Shown here: positions 1-8,743 of the stretch, piece by piece
How positions within the stretch are numbered: position 1 is the first letter of the stretch
How the letters are laid out: each line of letters opens with the position of its first letter
Assembly (NCBI GenBank): GCA_031771865.1
Contig: JASISA010000026.1
Location: 372,001 to 436,000 of the forward strand
DNA from: Nothophaeocryptopus gaeumannii
Taxonomy: Eukaryota > Ascomycota > Dothideomycetes > Mycosphaerellales > Mycosphaerellaceae
Reading direction: 5' to 3'
Length of the DNA stretch: 64,000 nucleotides
The notes under the pieces: model-generated
What the model was told of the DNA's origin: nothing
Databases searched by the model: none
What the model saw: the letters and a program-made list of their open reading frames with translations, nothing else
Made by a program: the position numbers and the translations under genes

Positions 1-219
1 TACGCCAAGCAGGAGCTCGAACTCGAGATTATCTGCATCAGAGAAGAGACTGATCACTTGAACAAGAACGAGAAGGGCGCCAAGTTCTGGTTGAAGAAGC
101 TCGGGCAGATGATGGAGAACGATCGTGTCAAGATGCGAATGAGCGAGAAGCGCCATGCGAAAGAGCTGAAGCAGGCGGAAAACAAAGCTGCGAAGAAAGC
201 TGGGAAGGGTCGTCGTTGA
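1..219 (+). CDS. C-terminal tail of a lysine-rich coiled-coil protein (5' end outside window)
   Basis: Frame 1 is open from the first base to a TGA at 217-219, giving 72 residues with no start, so this is the 3' end of a gene that begins upstream. The peptide is rich in Lys, Glu and Met, with heptad-like spacing over its first 50 residues and a basic alanine/lysine run at the end (AAKKAGKGRR). That suggests a coiled coil followed by a nuclear-type basic tail. I do not recognise the family. The composition is coding-like and continuous, so I think it is a real exon rather than chance. Confidence 0.5.
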   Translation, partial: YAKQELELEIICIREETDHLNKNEKGAKFWLKKLGQMMENDRVKMRMSEKRHAKELKQAENKAAKKAGKGRR

Positions 220-727
220 TTGATGATAAGACTCCGAAAGACCTATTGGCTACCTGCTGGAAAGGCCATGGCATGAATAACACAAACCATCCCAAGAAGG
301 CGACTCAAGGAAAAGAAATAGAGCGTTGAGCTAATCGTAGTATGCTCACCAACAGGACCGATAAGGACGCAGATATAGCCTCAGCATCAATAGAACCAAG
401 GCTTGTTGGTCATTTGAGATCATTCCCTGCCATTCCGGACTTGCCTCCCAGGACTCTGCAAGCTGGCATGAGCGCAGTGAAGGTAAAACCTTCGCTAACG
501 ACATTCCCTAGGCTTGATTTACATGAAGTAACACATCTTCAGCCTCGACACTGGCGCTGTCCTCACTTTGTTCTAACTCCACACTGCATGGATCACCTTT
601 GAGGACGCGCATCATTTTACGACTCGACCAAATCAGCAGGGACACTTCGAACTACACCATCACCGCAACGCCAGCATCTGAAATTCTATCAACCGCTACA
701 TCAACCGCGGCCGCACATCGAAACATC
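220..727. other. Gene-poor stretch
   Basis: Only short open frames without family features occur here. It probably holds the 3' untranslated region of the gene that ends at 219. No tRNA-like or repeat structure was seen. Confidence 0.3.
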
Positions 728-991
728 ATGAAGACACATATGGATTTCTCATCGCACATTCGCAACACCGTCGAGTACACCGTCTGCGCGGACGATAAGC
801 ACCCGAATGAACTCCTCGTCCCAAGCCAACATCAATGTCAGTCCGGTAGACGAGCATGTGAGGCGTGCTGGGATCGCCACATCGCGCAAAGCACTCAAGA
901 CGGCGCTAGTGCTATCCGATGTGTTCAGTTCAGTGTGATGCTAGAAGGTTTCCCGCCTTGGCGCACAACCCTACGTAGGCCGAATCCTTAA
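728..991 (+). pseudogene. RING-like cysteine-rich fragment, probably degenerate
   Basis: An 87-residue frame from ATG 728 carries a Cys/His pattern: TVCADDKHP, then C, a CEAC pair, WDRHI, and finally IRCV. This resembles the first RING-type finger of fungal RBR-like proteins, which usually start with a CxxC pair, have CxH then CxxC in the middle, and end with xxIRCPxC. Here the first cysteine of the opening pair is Tyr (EYTVC) and the last CPxC is missing. The ORF ends 20-odd residues later with no IBR region. I read it as a broken or truncated copy. A small real gene or chance similarity is also possible. It lies just before a LINE relic, which fits a decayed repeat-rich edge. Confidence 0.3.
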
Positions 992-1051
992 CGTAGCTAA
1001 GACAAGGCCTCTTGTTTTACGATCAACAAGACAACCTTGAGAAGTAGAAAC

Positions 1052-1069
1052 AATAATAATAATAATAAT
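1052..1069. repeat. (AAT)6 microsatellite
   Basis: Six perfect AAT units. It lies about 350 bases beyond the stop of the minus-strand LINE ORF, so on that strand it reads (ATT)n where a LINE 3' tail would be expected. That link is inference. Confidence 0.8.
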
Positions 1070-1418
1070 AAATGTATTCGAGCTAGCTACAGGCCGTGCC
1101 CCTTCTAGCATATCTACATGTTGTAAAAGAAAACCCTGTAGAAAGTGCCTACAGCGTAAAACTTCCTCCCTTCTCTGTTATGCCTTACACCCTACTGCAT
1201 CTTAGGTACTATAGAACCAATATGTTTGCCCGTAGGCAGCTGGCTGACACGCCAGAGTCAACATCATCCTCCTTACTTGGGTTCGAGATCTCCGGCCTGC
1301 TCTGGGAGATGTTTGAGGGTCCACTCGAATTGTCCTATGGGGAGATGCCTTATTGCCCACGCTGCGGTTTGTCTAGGAAACTCAGTAAGCCATCTTCTCG
1401 CGTCCTGGCATCTAGTGG

Positions 1419-2369
1419 CTAAGATGAGTTCCTTCTACTCTCTCGCATGTTTGTACAGTAGGCAAGGTAGTGTCGAGCTGTCCCTCTATCTCCACATTCG
1501 CAGTAGGGGCTAGTGTCGGGCACCCCAACCTTGTGGAGGAAGTGAGGAAGGCCAATTGTCTCTGACCGTATCTGGAACACTATCGCGGCCTGGGCTTTGC
1601 TAAGCCCTCGATAAAGCTCCCGGGTATTGGTGTTCCATGGAGTCCTGAACGCGAGTAGGAGGATTCCTTCGCGCCTAGCATTGTCCCACTTCTGTGACTC
1701 GTCCCGCTCATACTGGCCCTGGAGGATAGTCCATGTTGCTTTCCGAGTCTTCTTTGGATCTGCTCTGTCTATGTGAGAGAGCTGGGACCGTAGGATAGTA
1801 GCCTGCTCGTCTGTCTGCTCTAGTGGCGAGCTGTATAGTTTTCTCAGGCGTCTGCTATATGCCCCAAGTTGTCCGCACTTTAGTAGGATCCGCCCCTTTA
1901 GCTCTTGCATGGCCTGGTGTATATCCGGCCTCTGCCTCTGCGCAGCCATTGCAGCTATAGCAGTTCTCTTCCCATACTCGGTAATGTCTTCGATCTGGAG
2001 TTCTTTGTGTAACAGTCGCGTTGGTGTAGCTCGGTAGGCCCCAAGGATTATCCGTAGGAATCTATTCTGCATTACCCGTAGCTTTTGTTGGAGCATTTTT
2101 GAGATTCCAGTCTCCTTTCCTGCCATCCATACCTCGCTCCCGTGCATTACTGCTGGCCTGATCATTGAGATATATAGCTTACGGGCTGTCTCTACCGTGG
2201 CGCCCCACGTAGCAGCAGTAATCCGTCGTAGTGCAGCTTCTAGCCGTTTTGCTTTTGTAAGGGTATTCTCTATCTGTGCGTGCCACTTGAGTCTCTTATC
2301 AACGATTACTCCTAGGACCCTCATTGTGTCCTCTGGGCCACTCTGGAGCGACGGGATGTTGGCAGGCAT
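1419..2369 (-). mobile_element. LINE (Tad/I-like non-LTR retrotransposon) relic: 3' part of the reverse-transcriptase ORF
   Basis: A 316-residue ORF (ATG 2369) matches the C-terminal part of fungal LINE ORF2. It has an LGVIVDKRLKW motif, the post-RT segment with RPAVMHGSEVW, and a C-terminal Cys/His motif CECGDRGTARHYL...C, typical of Tad-like elements. The catalytic palm (YxDD region), endonuclease and ORF1 are absent, so the copy is 5'-truncated, as is usual for target-primed integration. It cannot move by itself. The frame is surprisingly intact for 950 bases, so it may be fairly young. About 350 bases of possible 3' UTR and an (ATT)n tract follow. The 5' edge sits close to a 26-base palindrome at 2395-2420. 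Confidence 0.8.
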
Positions 2370-2394
2370 ATGATTACGAATCCCCGGCTAACGA

Positions 2395-2420
2395 CAGATC
2401 CACCCCACGGGGTGGATCTG
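2395..2420. repeat. Perfect 12-base inverted repeat with 2-base centre
   Basis: CAGATCCACCCC, then AC, then its exact reverse complement. It is 25 bases upstream of the start of the truncated LINE ORF, close to where the element's 5' junction should be. It could be a junction scar, a hairpin from another element's end, or a dyad binding site. The function is unknown. Confidence 0.75.
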
Positions 2421-3703
2421 AAATCACACCGGAGCTACATAAGGTAGGGTGACAAGTCCTACCCGCGCTTTCCTACACGAAGGTCTCGACTCTTGCTGCG
2501 AACAGCTCACTACACACCCCAATGTTTCGAGGGAGAGGCCCAGGCCCCGAAGCCTCTCTTCCTACGCTCCATACCCTGTTTGCTCCTTAAGCCTTGGTCA
2601 CGCTCCTTCGGTTTGCGCCGCACGCATACCGTTCGCTTCTCTTCCAAGACCGACGTGCGCATCCGTCCTCTCAGGCTGGGCAGACAGTGTCTCAGTCGCT
2701 GCCATTGCCCACCACGCCCCAGGAGAGCGACTCCTTCGCGTTACTATACCGCATCTCTTTGGATATAGCCGGCTACGTCTCGCAGGTTTGCTCGGATAGT
2801 AGTTCCTCGCCGGGCAACTACCTCCTTGCGTTTCCACCCACTAACCAATACGCAATGTCCCTCGCACGCCTCCTTCTATCCCCTTCCTCCGCTGCCACCG
2901 CCCGCCTCTCTGTGACCCCGCCTGCCCGCTCCTCTATGTGTTGCATCCAGTGTCCCCAAGCTCTTCTGTCCAACCGCTGGACTAGGTGTCCTGTGCTAAC
3001 CCAGGTAAAACCCTCCCACCCGCACTTGAGTGATCAATAGGCCCTTACGGTCTTCGTGCCCATTCCATTGCCCGCCAACTGACGCTGTACTCCAAGCTCT
3101 TCAACTCCGTCTGCCCCAAGTGCATAACGCGTAAACAGCCGGCCTTAACAGACGCGCCTCGATGTAGTTTCGTCAAGTTCCTTCCGAAGACGTGTATCGA
3201 TTCTCTTGTGTACCAGAGGTGTCCTGTCCGCAGCTTAGGCAATCGGGTTCCGCGGCTCCCCTGTACGCTTCGTAGGAAGAGCGGACTCGTTTCCTACACG
3301 AGTAAGCTGCTGTCGGATGGGTTTCATACCCGTTTTGATGGTAGTCCTCTGTTCGGTGTGGTCTTGGCGCCGCCGCACAGCATCAAAATGCGCCCGGAAG
3401 TCGCACTCCACCACTCCCGCTCCATCTGAGAAGATTTGGCTCTGCACAGCGAGTGCGCAGGTTCGTAGCCAGCACCACGTACAGGTACTTCTCGTCGCTG
3501 GCCAAGTAGAAACAATAGAAGCCCCTTTGTAGGATCGCTTAATCTCCCTCCGAAGACCTGCCCTACTTCGTGATTGACAAGTTTTGCAACTCGCATTTAG
3601 ACCTTAAGTACATGTAGCTACGCATACTCTAGTCGCTATTGTACGTACGACTTCCGCCTTACCATTATCAATTTACCTTACCGAACCGAGAATTACAAGA
3701 CTC
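2421..3703. other. Long stretch without a recognisable gene
   Basis: Several open frames overlap on both strands, but none shows a family signature. On the plus strand, pieces between 2938 and 3230 carry repeated cysteine pairs (CIQCP, CPKC, RCPV) in more than one frame. This could be a decayed cysteine-rich fungal orphan gene, but I cannot assemble it. The 3600-3703 part is AT-richer and probably holds the promoter of the small secreted protein gene at 3716. Confidence 0.3.
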
Positions 3704-3715
3704 TTGTCGGATACT

Positions 3716-3967
3716 ATGAAGCTCTTAGGCTTAGCAACAATCGCTACACTTCTACTTCCCCTATCATCGGGCTGGCACATAGGCACACACTGCCCAGCAG
3801 AGGTCGGTGATTGCCAAACCGAGCATCTCGCCGGCTGTGTTTTTCTCTCCGATCTTCATAGGGGGATCTGCGTGAACCAAAACGCCGACGACAACTGTAT
3901 AGAGCAATGTATAGAGCATACGCCCAACATTGCGACGCAAGATCTGAAGACTTATATGGCGAGGTAA
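3716..3967 (+). CDS. Small secreted cysteine-rich protein (candidate effector)
   Basis: The ORF codes for 83 residues. I chose the second ATG (3716) because it places a classic signal peptide at the start: MKLLGLATIATLLLPLSSG, with likely cleavage just after. The mature part has about 60 residues and six cysteines (spaced C-x6-C-x7-C-x10-C-x8-C-x3-C by eye), so three disulfides are possible. Such proteins are typical secreted effectors or antimicrobial peptides of plant-associated fungi; the role here is inferred from architecture only. The ORF ends GAG-GTAAGTAAG, where GTAAGT is a perfect donor. The real transcript may splice there and continue, changing the last few residues. I could not place a convincing acceptor. 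Confidence 0.6.
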   Translation: MKLLGLATIATLLLPLSSGWHIGTHCPAEVGDCQTEHLAGCVFLSDLHRGICVNQNADDNCIEQCIEHTPNIATQDLKTYMAR

Positions 3968-4287
3968 GTAAGAGCAATGAGTTAAATGCGGTATCCGCGG
4001 AGATTTGAAGCTAAGACAATTAAAAGCTATGGGAAGAAAACGTTGTGCATTTGCACTGGGTTTGATGCTGCACAGGGTGAACATAGTTCAAGATGTTGAC
4101 CGCGAAGTCATGTGTTATAGAGCAATACTTGTTGGAAAGCGTAGCTGGGCACGGCGATAGGTTGAAAAGGTGGGAGGCATACAACGGGTATGGGGCAAGA
4201 TGTTTGAAGAGGAACATTGAAGCAGATACAGGCGGCAGTGCTTATAAATGGATTCGAGCGCGGGAACGACCAGACATACCATATCTG
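3968..4287. other. Intergenic or possible second exon of the secreted-protein gene
   Basis: This lies between convergent genes. A donor-like GTAAGT sits at its left edge and a GCTAAG branch-like site about 45 bases further on. No clear YAG acceptor leads to a coding exon. Confidence 0.3.
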
Positions 4288-5781
4288 CTAACTACTCCCA
4301 ACTCCCATTCTCTTCACAATCCACCTTCCCAACCTCACACTGGACTCATCGAGCCATTTCGCAGCAACTTGTGCGATCATTAAATTCACTGGCAGAATGA
4401 AAGCCTGGCTGATGAGAAATCTCGTCGTCCCTCCATGAATGCCAAAATCAGGAACGACCAACCTTCCGTCCCACCAAGTCACCATATCAGTCTGCTGGAT
4501 TTGTCCAAATAATCGGTAGACGCGATCGCTGAACGTCCAGAGTAGAGGTGCTTGGATTAGATACAAGGCGAAAGAGACGCGTCCAAGGTATTGAAGTGGA
4601 TGGGTGGAGAAGAAGGATTGGAGCCAGCGGATGTTGAGAATCCCAGCGACAAGGAGTGTTGCGCCTATGGTGTGGTAGAACTTCCAGTATTCTCGGTCTT
4701 CGGCATACGTTAATGGGATGAAGGCTGTGAGGTAGTAGAAGCCGGGGGAGTTGTATGAGATGGAGAGTTCGTGGATCCCGGCGGGTTGGGAGAGGAGGAA
4801 CCAGCCGAGGAAGAAGATTTGGTGGAAGAGGATGGGTAAGATCCATGAAAGAAGTTCATTCTCTGTTATTGGAAATCGGCGGGGGATGGTCCCAACGAAG
4901 TCGATTTCGTCCAGGGAGAGCACGGCGAGGAGCATTCCAAAGCAGAAGCATGCCATAGCCCACTGGTACACCCACAACAAGACCACCCCAAGCACTGCAT
5001 ACACACCCGCCCTTGCTCCCATACCGATCTTCGCCACGCCCGCCAGCAGCCCAAAAATCACAAAACTTCCGACCAGCTCCACAGGAATCGTATAAGCCGG
5101 TGGGTCGTAGATAAACCACTGCGAATTGATTTCCGGCCTGAAGGTGGGAGTACAAAACCTCGCAAACTCGCCAACCCATCTCTTCAACTCCAGAAACAAA
5201 TTCCCCTCAGGAGTGGGCCACCCCAACCTCGGCGCCAACCCAAAAGGCAGATGCATCAAGACCGCAAACCCCAAACTCACACCCGCCACAGGTAAATACA
5301 ACCTGAACGGTCTCCTAATCGCAGCATCTACCAGACTGCACCAGACCTTCTTCACACCCTCACCTCCCCCCTCCGCTTTGCATCCACTCAATTTCCTCAA
5401 CGGTCCAACGCTCAAGACAAACCCACTCAACACGAAAAACACACAAACCGCCGCACTTCCGCCCGTCAAGAAGACTCTGACGAAGGGGAGTTGGAAGAAA
5501 TAGTATTTCCCATTCGCGCCGTAGTTTCGAACGAGGTCGTCGAGGGGGCCATAATACCAGGAGAAGTGGTGGTAGAGGTAGACGCAGAGGGCTGCGAGAC
5601 CGCGGAGACCGTCGAGGTAGCGGGTTCGTGATGATGGAGTGTGCGTGGTCTTTTCTGTTATGCGTGATGTGTGTTGATTGAGAGGGTCCTCTTCCAAGAT
5701 GGCAAATCTCAGGTTGTGAGTAGGAAGACGGGCATCTTCGAGATCTTCTAGTTCGTGGTCTGGGTCCGGGGGAGTTGCCAT
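4288..5781 (-). CDS. Acyltransferase 3 family integral membrane protein
   Basis: This is an intact 497-residue ORF without introns. After a hydrophilic 50-residue N-terminus comes the family's opening signature RYLDGLRGLAALCVYLYHH (residues 54-72), which includes the helix-1 Arg and the His pair. Multiple membrane segments follow, including one with FFVLSGFVLS (the family's typical FFxLSGF motif) and C-terminal helices around FALYLIQAPLLWTFSD. Members transfer acyl groups from a membrane acyl donor to exported sugars, lipids or peptides; the substrate here is unknown. Such fungal proteins often sit in secondary-metabolite or cell-surface loci, but the neighbours here are housekeeping genes. 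The ORF lies in the same direction as PRP43, 400 bases downstream of its stop. Family assignment is firm. Confidence 0.88.
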   Translation of the reverse strand: MATPPDPDHELEDLEDARLPTHNLRFAILEEDPLNQHTSRITEKTTHTPSSRTRYLDGLRGLAALCVYLYHHFSWYYGPLDDLVRNYGANGKYYFFQLPFVRVFLTGGSAAVCVFFVLSGFVLSVGPLRKLSGCKAEGGGEGVKKVWCSLVDAAIRRPFRLYLPVAGVSLGFAVLMHLPFGLAPRLGWPTPEGNLFLELKRWVGEFARFCTPTFRPEINSQWFIYDPPAYTIPVELVGSFVIFGLLAGVAKIGMGARAGVYAVLGVVLLWVYQWAMACFCFGMLLAVLSLDEIDFVGTIPRRFPITENELLSWILPILFHQIFFLGWFLLSQPAGIHELSISYNSPGFYYLTAFIPLTYAEDREYWKFYHTIGATLLVAGILNIRWLQSFFSTHPLQYLGRVSFALYLIQAPLLWTFSDRVYRLFGQIQQTDMVTWWDGRLVVPDFGIHGGTTRFLISQAFILPVNLMIAQVAAKWLDESSVRLGRWIVKRMGVGSS

Positions 5782-6181
5782 GATGTGTTGTGTAGTAGGG
5801 ATCGATGCCGTGTCGCCTCCTTGTCATCGATGCGTATGTCGCTCCATGTTTCTGAAAGTGGCTTGTGCAGTGGATTAGTGGACAAAGTGTAGAAGCAGCA
5901 TGAGATGCTTGGAGAGAGAAGTGTTGTCGAGCCTCGGAAGTGGAAATGGCTCTTGGCAGAGAACATCTGGTGGCGTCAAGGTCTAAGCCGTATGAAGTTT
6001 AGGGCACCTGCCGAGGTCCGACGCCAAAATGCTGCTGACTGACGTGGGAGAGACAGTTGAGCAGGCTGTTGCAACGTCAGCAGAGGATGAGAGAAGTCAT
6101 ATGCGATTTATGAAGGTGAAAAGTTCTCATCATGCGGGTGACTGCTACCGGCTATGTTCGAACACTTGTGGAATGCTCCAT
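5782..6181. other. Intergenic, probable promoter of the acyltransferase gene and 3' UTR of PRP43
   Basis: Both flanking genes are on the minus strand. No conserved ORF or RNA gene was seen. Confidence 0.4.
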
Positions 6182-8473
6182 CTATCGACCCTTCATCTCT
6201 GACCTGCGTGCCATCTTCTGCGCAGTTCTCCGCAACGATGTCTGTACTTCGCCCTTGGGGAAGCTATCGACGTCGTAGTAATTAGGCGCAATGTCCAGCA
6301 GCCACTCGGGCTTCACCGCAGTCACGGTACGAATGTAGTTCTTGCTGGTCAAGACGAACTCGTTGTAGATCACCCACTCGCTGTCCTGCCCAAGCACTGT
6401 ACTTGGATGCAAGAGCACAGACTGGTTGTCCTTGACAGTCACGTACGTCTTGCCGCTTGTGTCCTTTTTCGCAACTTGCATGAAGAAGCCGGCACAAAGC
6501 GCGCGACGGATGTTGGTGTAGTAGTCCTTGTCTTGGAAAGGCGTGGAGACGAGCTCGATCTCTTCCCTCTCCATGATGCGCTTGAGCTGCATGCGGACGT
6601 TGTCGGCTTGTTGCAGAGCACGGTAAGATAGAAAATGGTCATGTGTCCATTGCTTGGGGTTCTCTTGCGCATCAGGTGATTTGAAGGCGTGATAGACGTT
6701 CAGCATCGTGAGATGATCTCCGTCTTCGTGCGCAAAGAGGTTCTTCATCTCGTCTGCTCGCTTCCGTGCTGCTGCAGGTCGATTGAACAGTTGCGGAACG
6801 GACAGCAGCGCAGTCAGCGAGAGCATCTCATTCGAACAGTAGAATTCGGGACTGCTGATTAGCATCACTGCGAGCGCTGGGTCGAGTGGGAACTCTGAAG
6901 CCAACTTGCCCATTGTCGTCAGATCACCTTCATCATCCAGACATGCCAGGTAGTTCAGCTCCTCGAGTGCACGCATGAGTGTCTCTGGCGCTGGCGGATC
7001 CATCAAGTCGAAGTGAACTAGATCGTCAATCCCAAGCTTCTTCAATTCCAGGACCGTGTTGGCCAAATTGGATCGCAGAATCTCAGGATAGGACTGATCG
7101 ATAAGCTCTTTCTTGAATGCAGGTTCGGTGTACAGACGAAAGCACTTTCCTGGTCTTGTACGTCCGGCACGACCGGCTCTCTGCTGTGCAGAGGCTTTGC
7201 TGATAGGTGATACGAGGAGTGACTCGACCCGTATTCTGGGGTTGTAGACTTTTTGCTTGCTGAAGCCTGGGTCGACCACGTAGACGATACCGTCGATGGT
7301 CAAAGACGTTTCGGCGATGTTGGTAGAGACAATGCATTTCCGTCCGGGTCGCCCTCCTGGCTTGAACGGTGCTGGCGCAGGCTCGAAGATCTTTTGTTGC
7401 TGTGCAGGTGGGAGAGAACCATAGAGTGGGTAGACCTTCAGCGGCCCGGCGTCTGCTTCTCGCACCATCTCATCTGACTCCATGCTGATCTTTCGGCATG
7501 CATCTTCGATCTCCTCTTCACCGGTCAAGAACAGCAGGATGTCTCCTTCGGGTTCCGTGGCGTGAATTTGAAGCACAGTGCGGAGAGCTGCCTCCACATA
7601 GTCCCGCTCTGGCTCTGGCGTATAGAAGATCTCGACTGGGTGTGTTCTACCAGGTACAGCCAGCAGGGGCGCATTGTGGAAGTACTTCTGGAACTTTTGC
7701 GCATCAAGTGTAGCAGACATGATGATAATCTTCAGATCCGGTCTCCTGCCAACGACTTCCTTCAGCAGACCCATCAAGATATCTGTAGCTAGTGTCCTCT
7801 CGTGTGCCTCGTCCAGAATGATGCAGCTATACCGAGTCAAGTCATGATCGTTCATGGCCTCTCGTAACAGCATCCCATCCGTCATGTACTTCAAGACTGT
7901 GCTCTGACTTGTCATATCCTCAAAACGGATGCTGTAACCCACCTCTTCTCCAAGCGTCACGTCCAACTCTTGTGCAACACGCTGGGCGACGGACATGGCA
8001 GCGACTCGGCGAGGCTGCGTACACGCCACCATCTTGCCCTGCGCTTGCGGTATATCGTCATAGAGGACAAACTGCGGTATCTGCGTGGTTTTTCCTGAAC
8101 CCGTCTCCCCTACGAAAACCAAGATCTGCGTCTTGTGGAACATGTCCAGAAACTCTTGACGCTGCGCATGCACGGGCAGATCTCTTCTCGTCTTCAAGAT
8201 GCCGAAGTAGCGATCGCTCAGAGGTGCGCCGGTAAACGGATTCGATGGCCCATCCTCTGCGTCGTGCGCCATCTTCGCCGTCGAGGTTCCGCGCTTCCAT
8301 GTTGAGATGTGTTTACCAGATGTGCCATTGCTGTGTCCATTGTGGAGGCCAACGCCGTTCGCGCTGCCGCTGTCGCTGTACATGTGGGCGAGGTACGGGT
8401 TGGAGGAGTCTTCAGTGTGGTTCGTCTTGACACGCTTGAAGCGCGACTTCTTAGGTTGATCGGCATCGCTCAT
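6182..8473 (-). CDS. PRP43: DEAH-box RNA helicase Prp43 (DHX15 orthologue)
   Basis: An intact, intronless ORF of 763 residues, almost the same length as the yeast protein. All superfamily-2 motifs are present: GETGSGKT (122-129), TQPRRVAA (152-159), DEAH (221-224), SAT (253-255), TNIAETSLTIDG (384-395) and QRAGRAGR (431-438). Winged-helix, ratchet and OB-fold regions follow to the C-terminus, which ends in the basic tail typical of Prp43. The enzyme uses ATP to dismantle the intron-lariat spliceosome after splicing and also acts in pre-rRNA processing, switched on by G-patch partners. The start MSDADQPKKSRFKR matches the family's short basic N-terminus. It is divergent from SKB1 across 270 bases. 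Assignment is very secure. Confidence 0.97.
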   Translation of the reverse strand: MSDADQPKKSRFKRVKTNHTEDSSNPYLAHMYSDSGSANGVGLHNGHSNGTSGKHISTWKRGTSTAKMAHDAEDGPSNPFTGAPLSDRYFGILKTRRDLPVHAQRQEFLDMFHKTQILVFVGETGSGKTTQIPQFVLYDDIPQAQGKMVACTQPRRVAAMSVAQRVAQELDVTLGEEVGYSIRFEDMTSQSTVLKYMTDGMLLREAMNDHDLTRYSCIILDEAHERTLATDILMGLLKEVVGRRPDLKIIIMSATLDAQKFQKYFHNAPLLAVPGRTHPVEIFYTPEPERDYVEAALRTVLQIHATEPEGDILLFLTGEEEIEDACRKISMESDEMVREADAGPLKVYPLYGSLPPAQQQKIFEPAPAPFKPGGRPGRKCIVSTNIAETSLTIDGIVYVVDPGFSKQKVYNPRIRVESLLVSPISKASAQQRAGRAGRTRPGKCFRLYTEPAFKKELIDQSYPEILRSNLANTVLELKKLGIDDLVHFDLMDPPAPETLMRALEELNYLACLDDEGDLTTMGKLASEFPLDPALAVMLISSPEFYCSNEMLSLTALLSVPQLFNRPAAARKRADEMKNLFAHEDGDHLTMLNVYHAFKSPDAQENPKQWTHDHFLSYRALQQADNVRMQLKRIMEREEIELVSTPFQDKDYYTNIRRALCAGFFMQVAKKDTSGKTYVTVKDNQSVLLHPSTVLGQDSEWVIYNEFVLTSKNYIRTVTAVKPEWLLDIAPNYYDVDSFPKGEVQTSLRRTAQKMARRSEMKGR

Positions 8474-8743
8474 GTTGAAGATGTGTGTTTTGAAGATGCA
8501 CTCCGGAGTAGGGTGATTTGCGATGCGATTCCACTGGAGTGACCCTACCTGGTGAAGCGCAAAGAAAAGTCGAGCGAGGAGCTGCGGGTGGGAGCCTCAG
8601 GCATGAGTCGAGTTGGCGAAACTCTATTTGAAAAGTTCGACTTCAATGTTGACACAAGAGAAGTTGACTCTTTGAGAAGAAGCGCGACTCGTCTCAGATC
8701 ATTCGAAGTCTATCTACGGCCCTCAGTCGGGGTCGTATTCAAG
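8474..8743. promoter_or_regulatory. Shared divergent promoter region of PRP43 and SKB1
   Basis: Only 270 bases separate the two start codons (PRP43 at 8473 minus, SKB1 at 8744 plus). An open frame runs through it on the plus strand into SKB1, but from 8552 it begins with a non-ATG codon and I treat it as leader. No clear TATA box was seen. A single nucleosome-free region may serve both genes. Confidence 0.55.

Noticed and set aside
8552..8743. N-terminal 64-residue extension of SKB1 from 8552
   Set aside because: It starts with a non-ATG codon, has no family similarity, and would fill most of the shared promoter; ATG 8744 fits the family.
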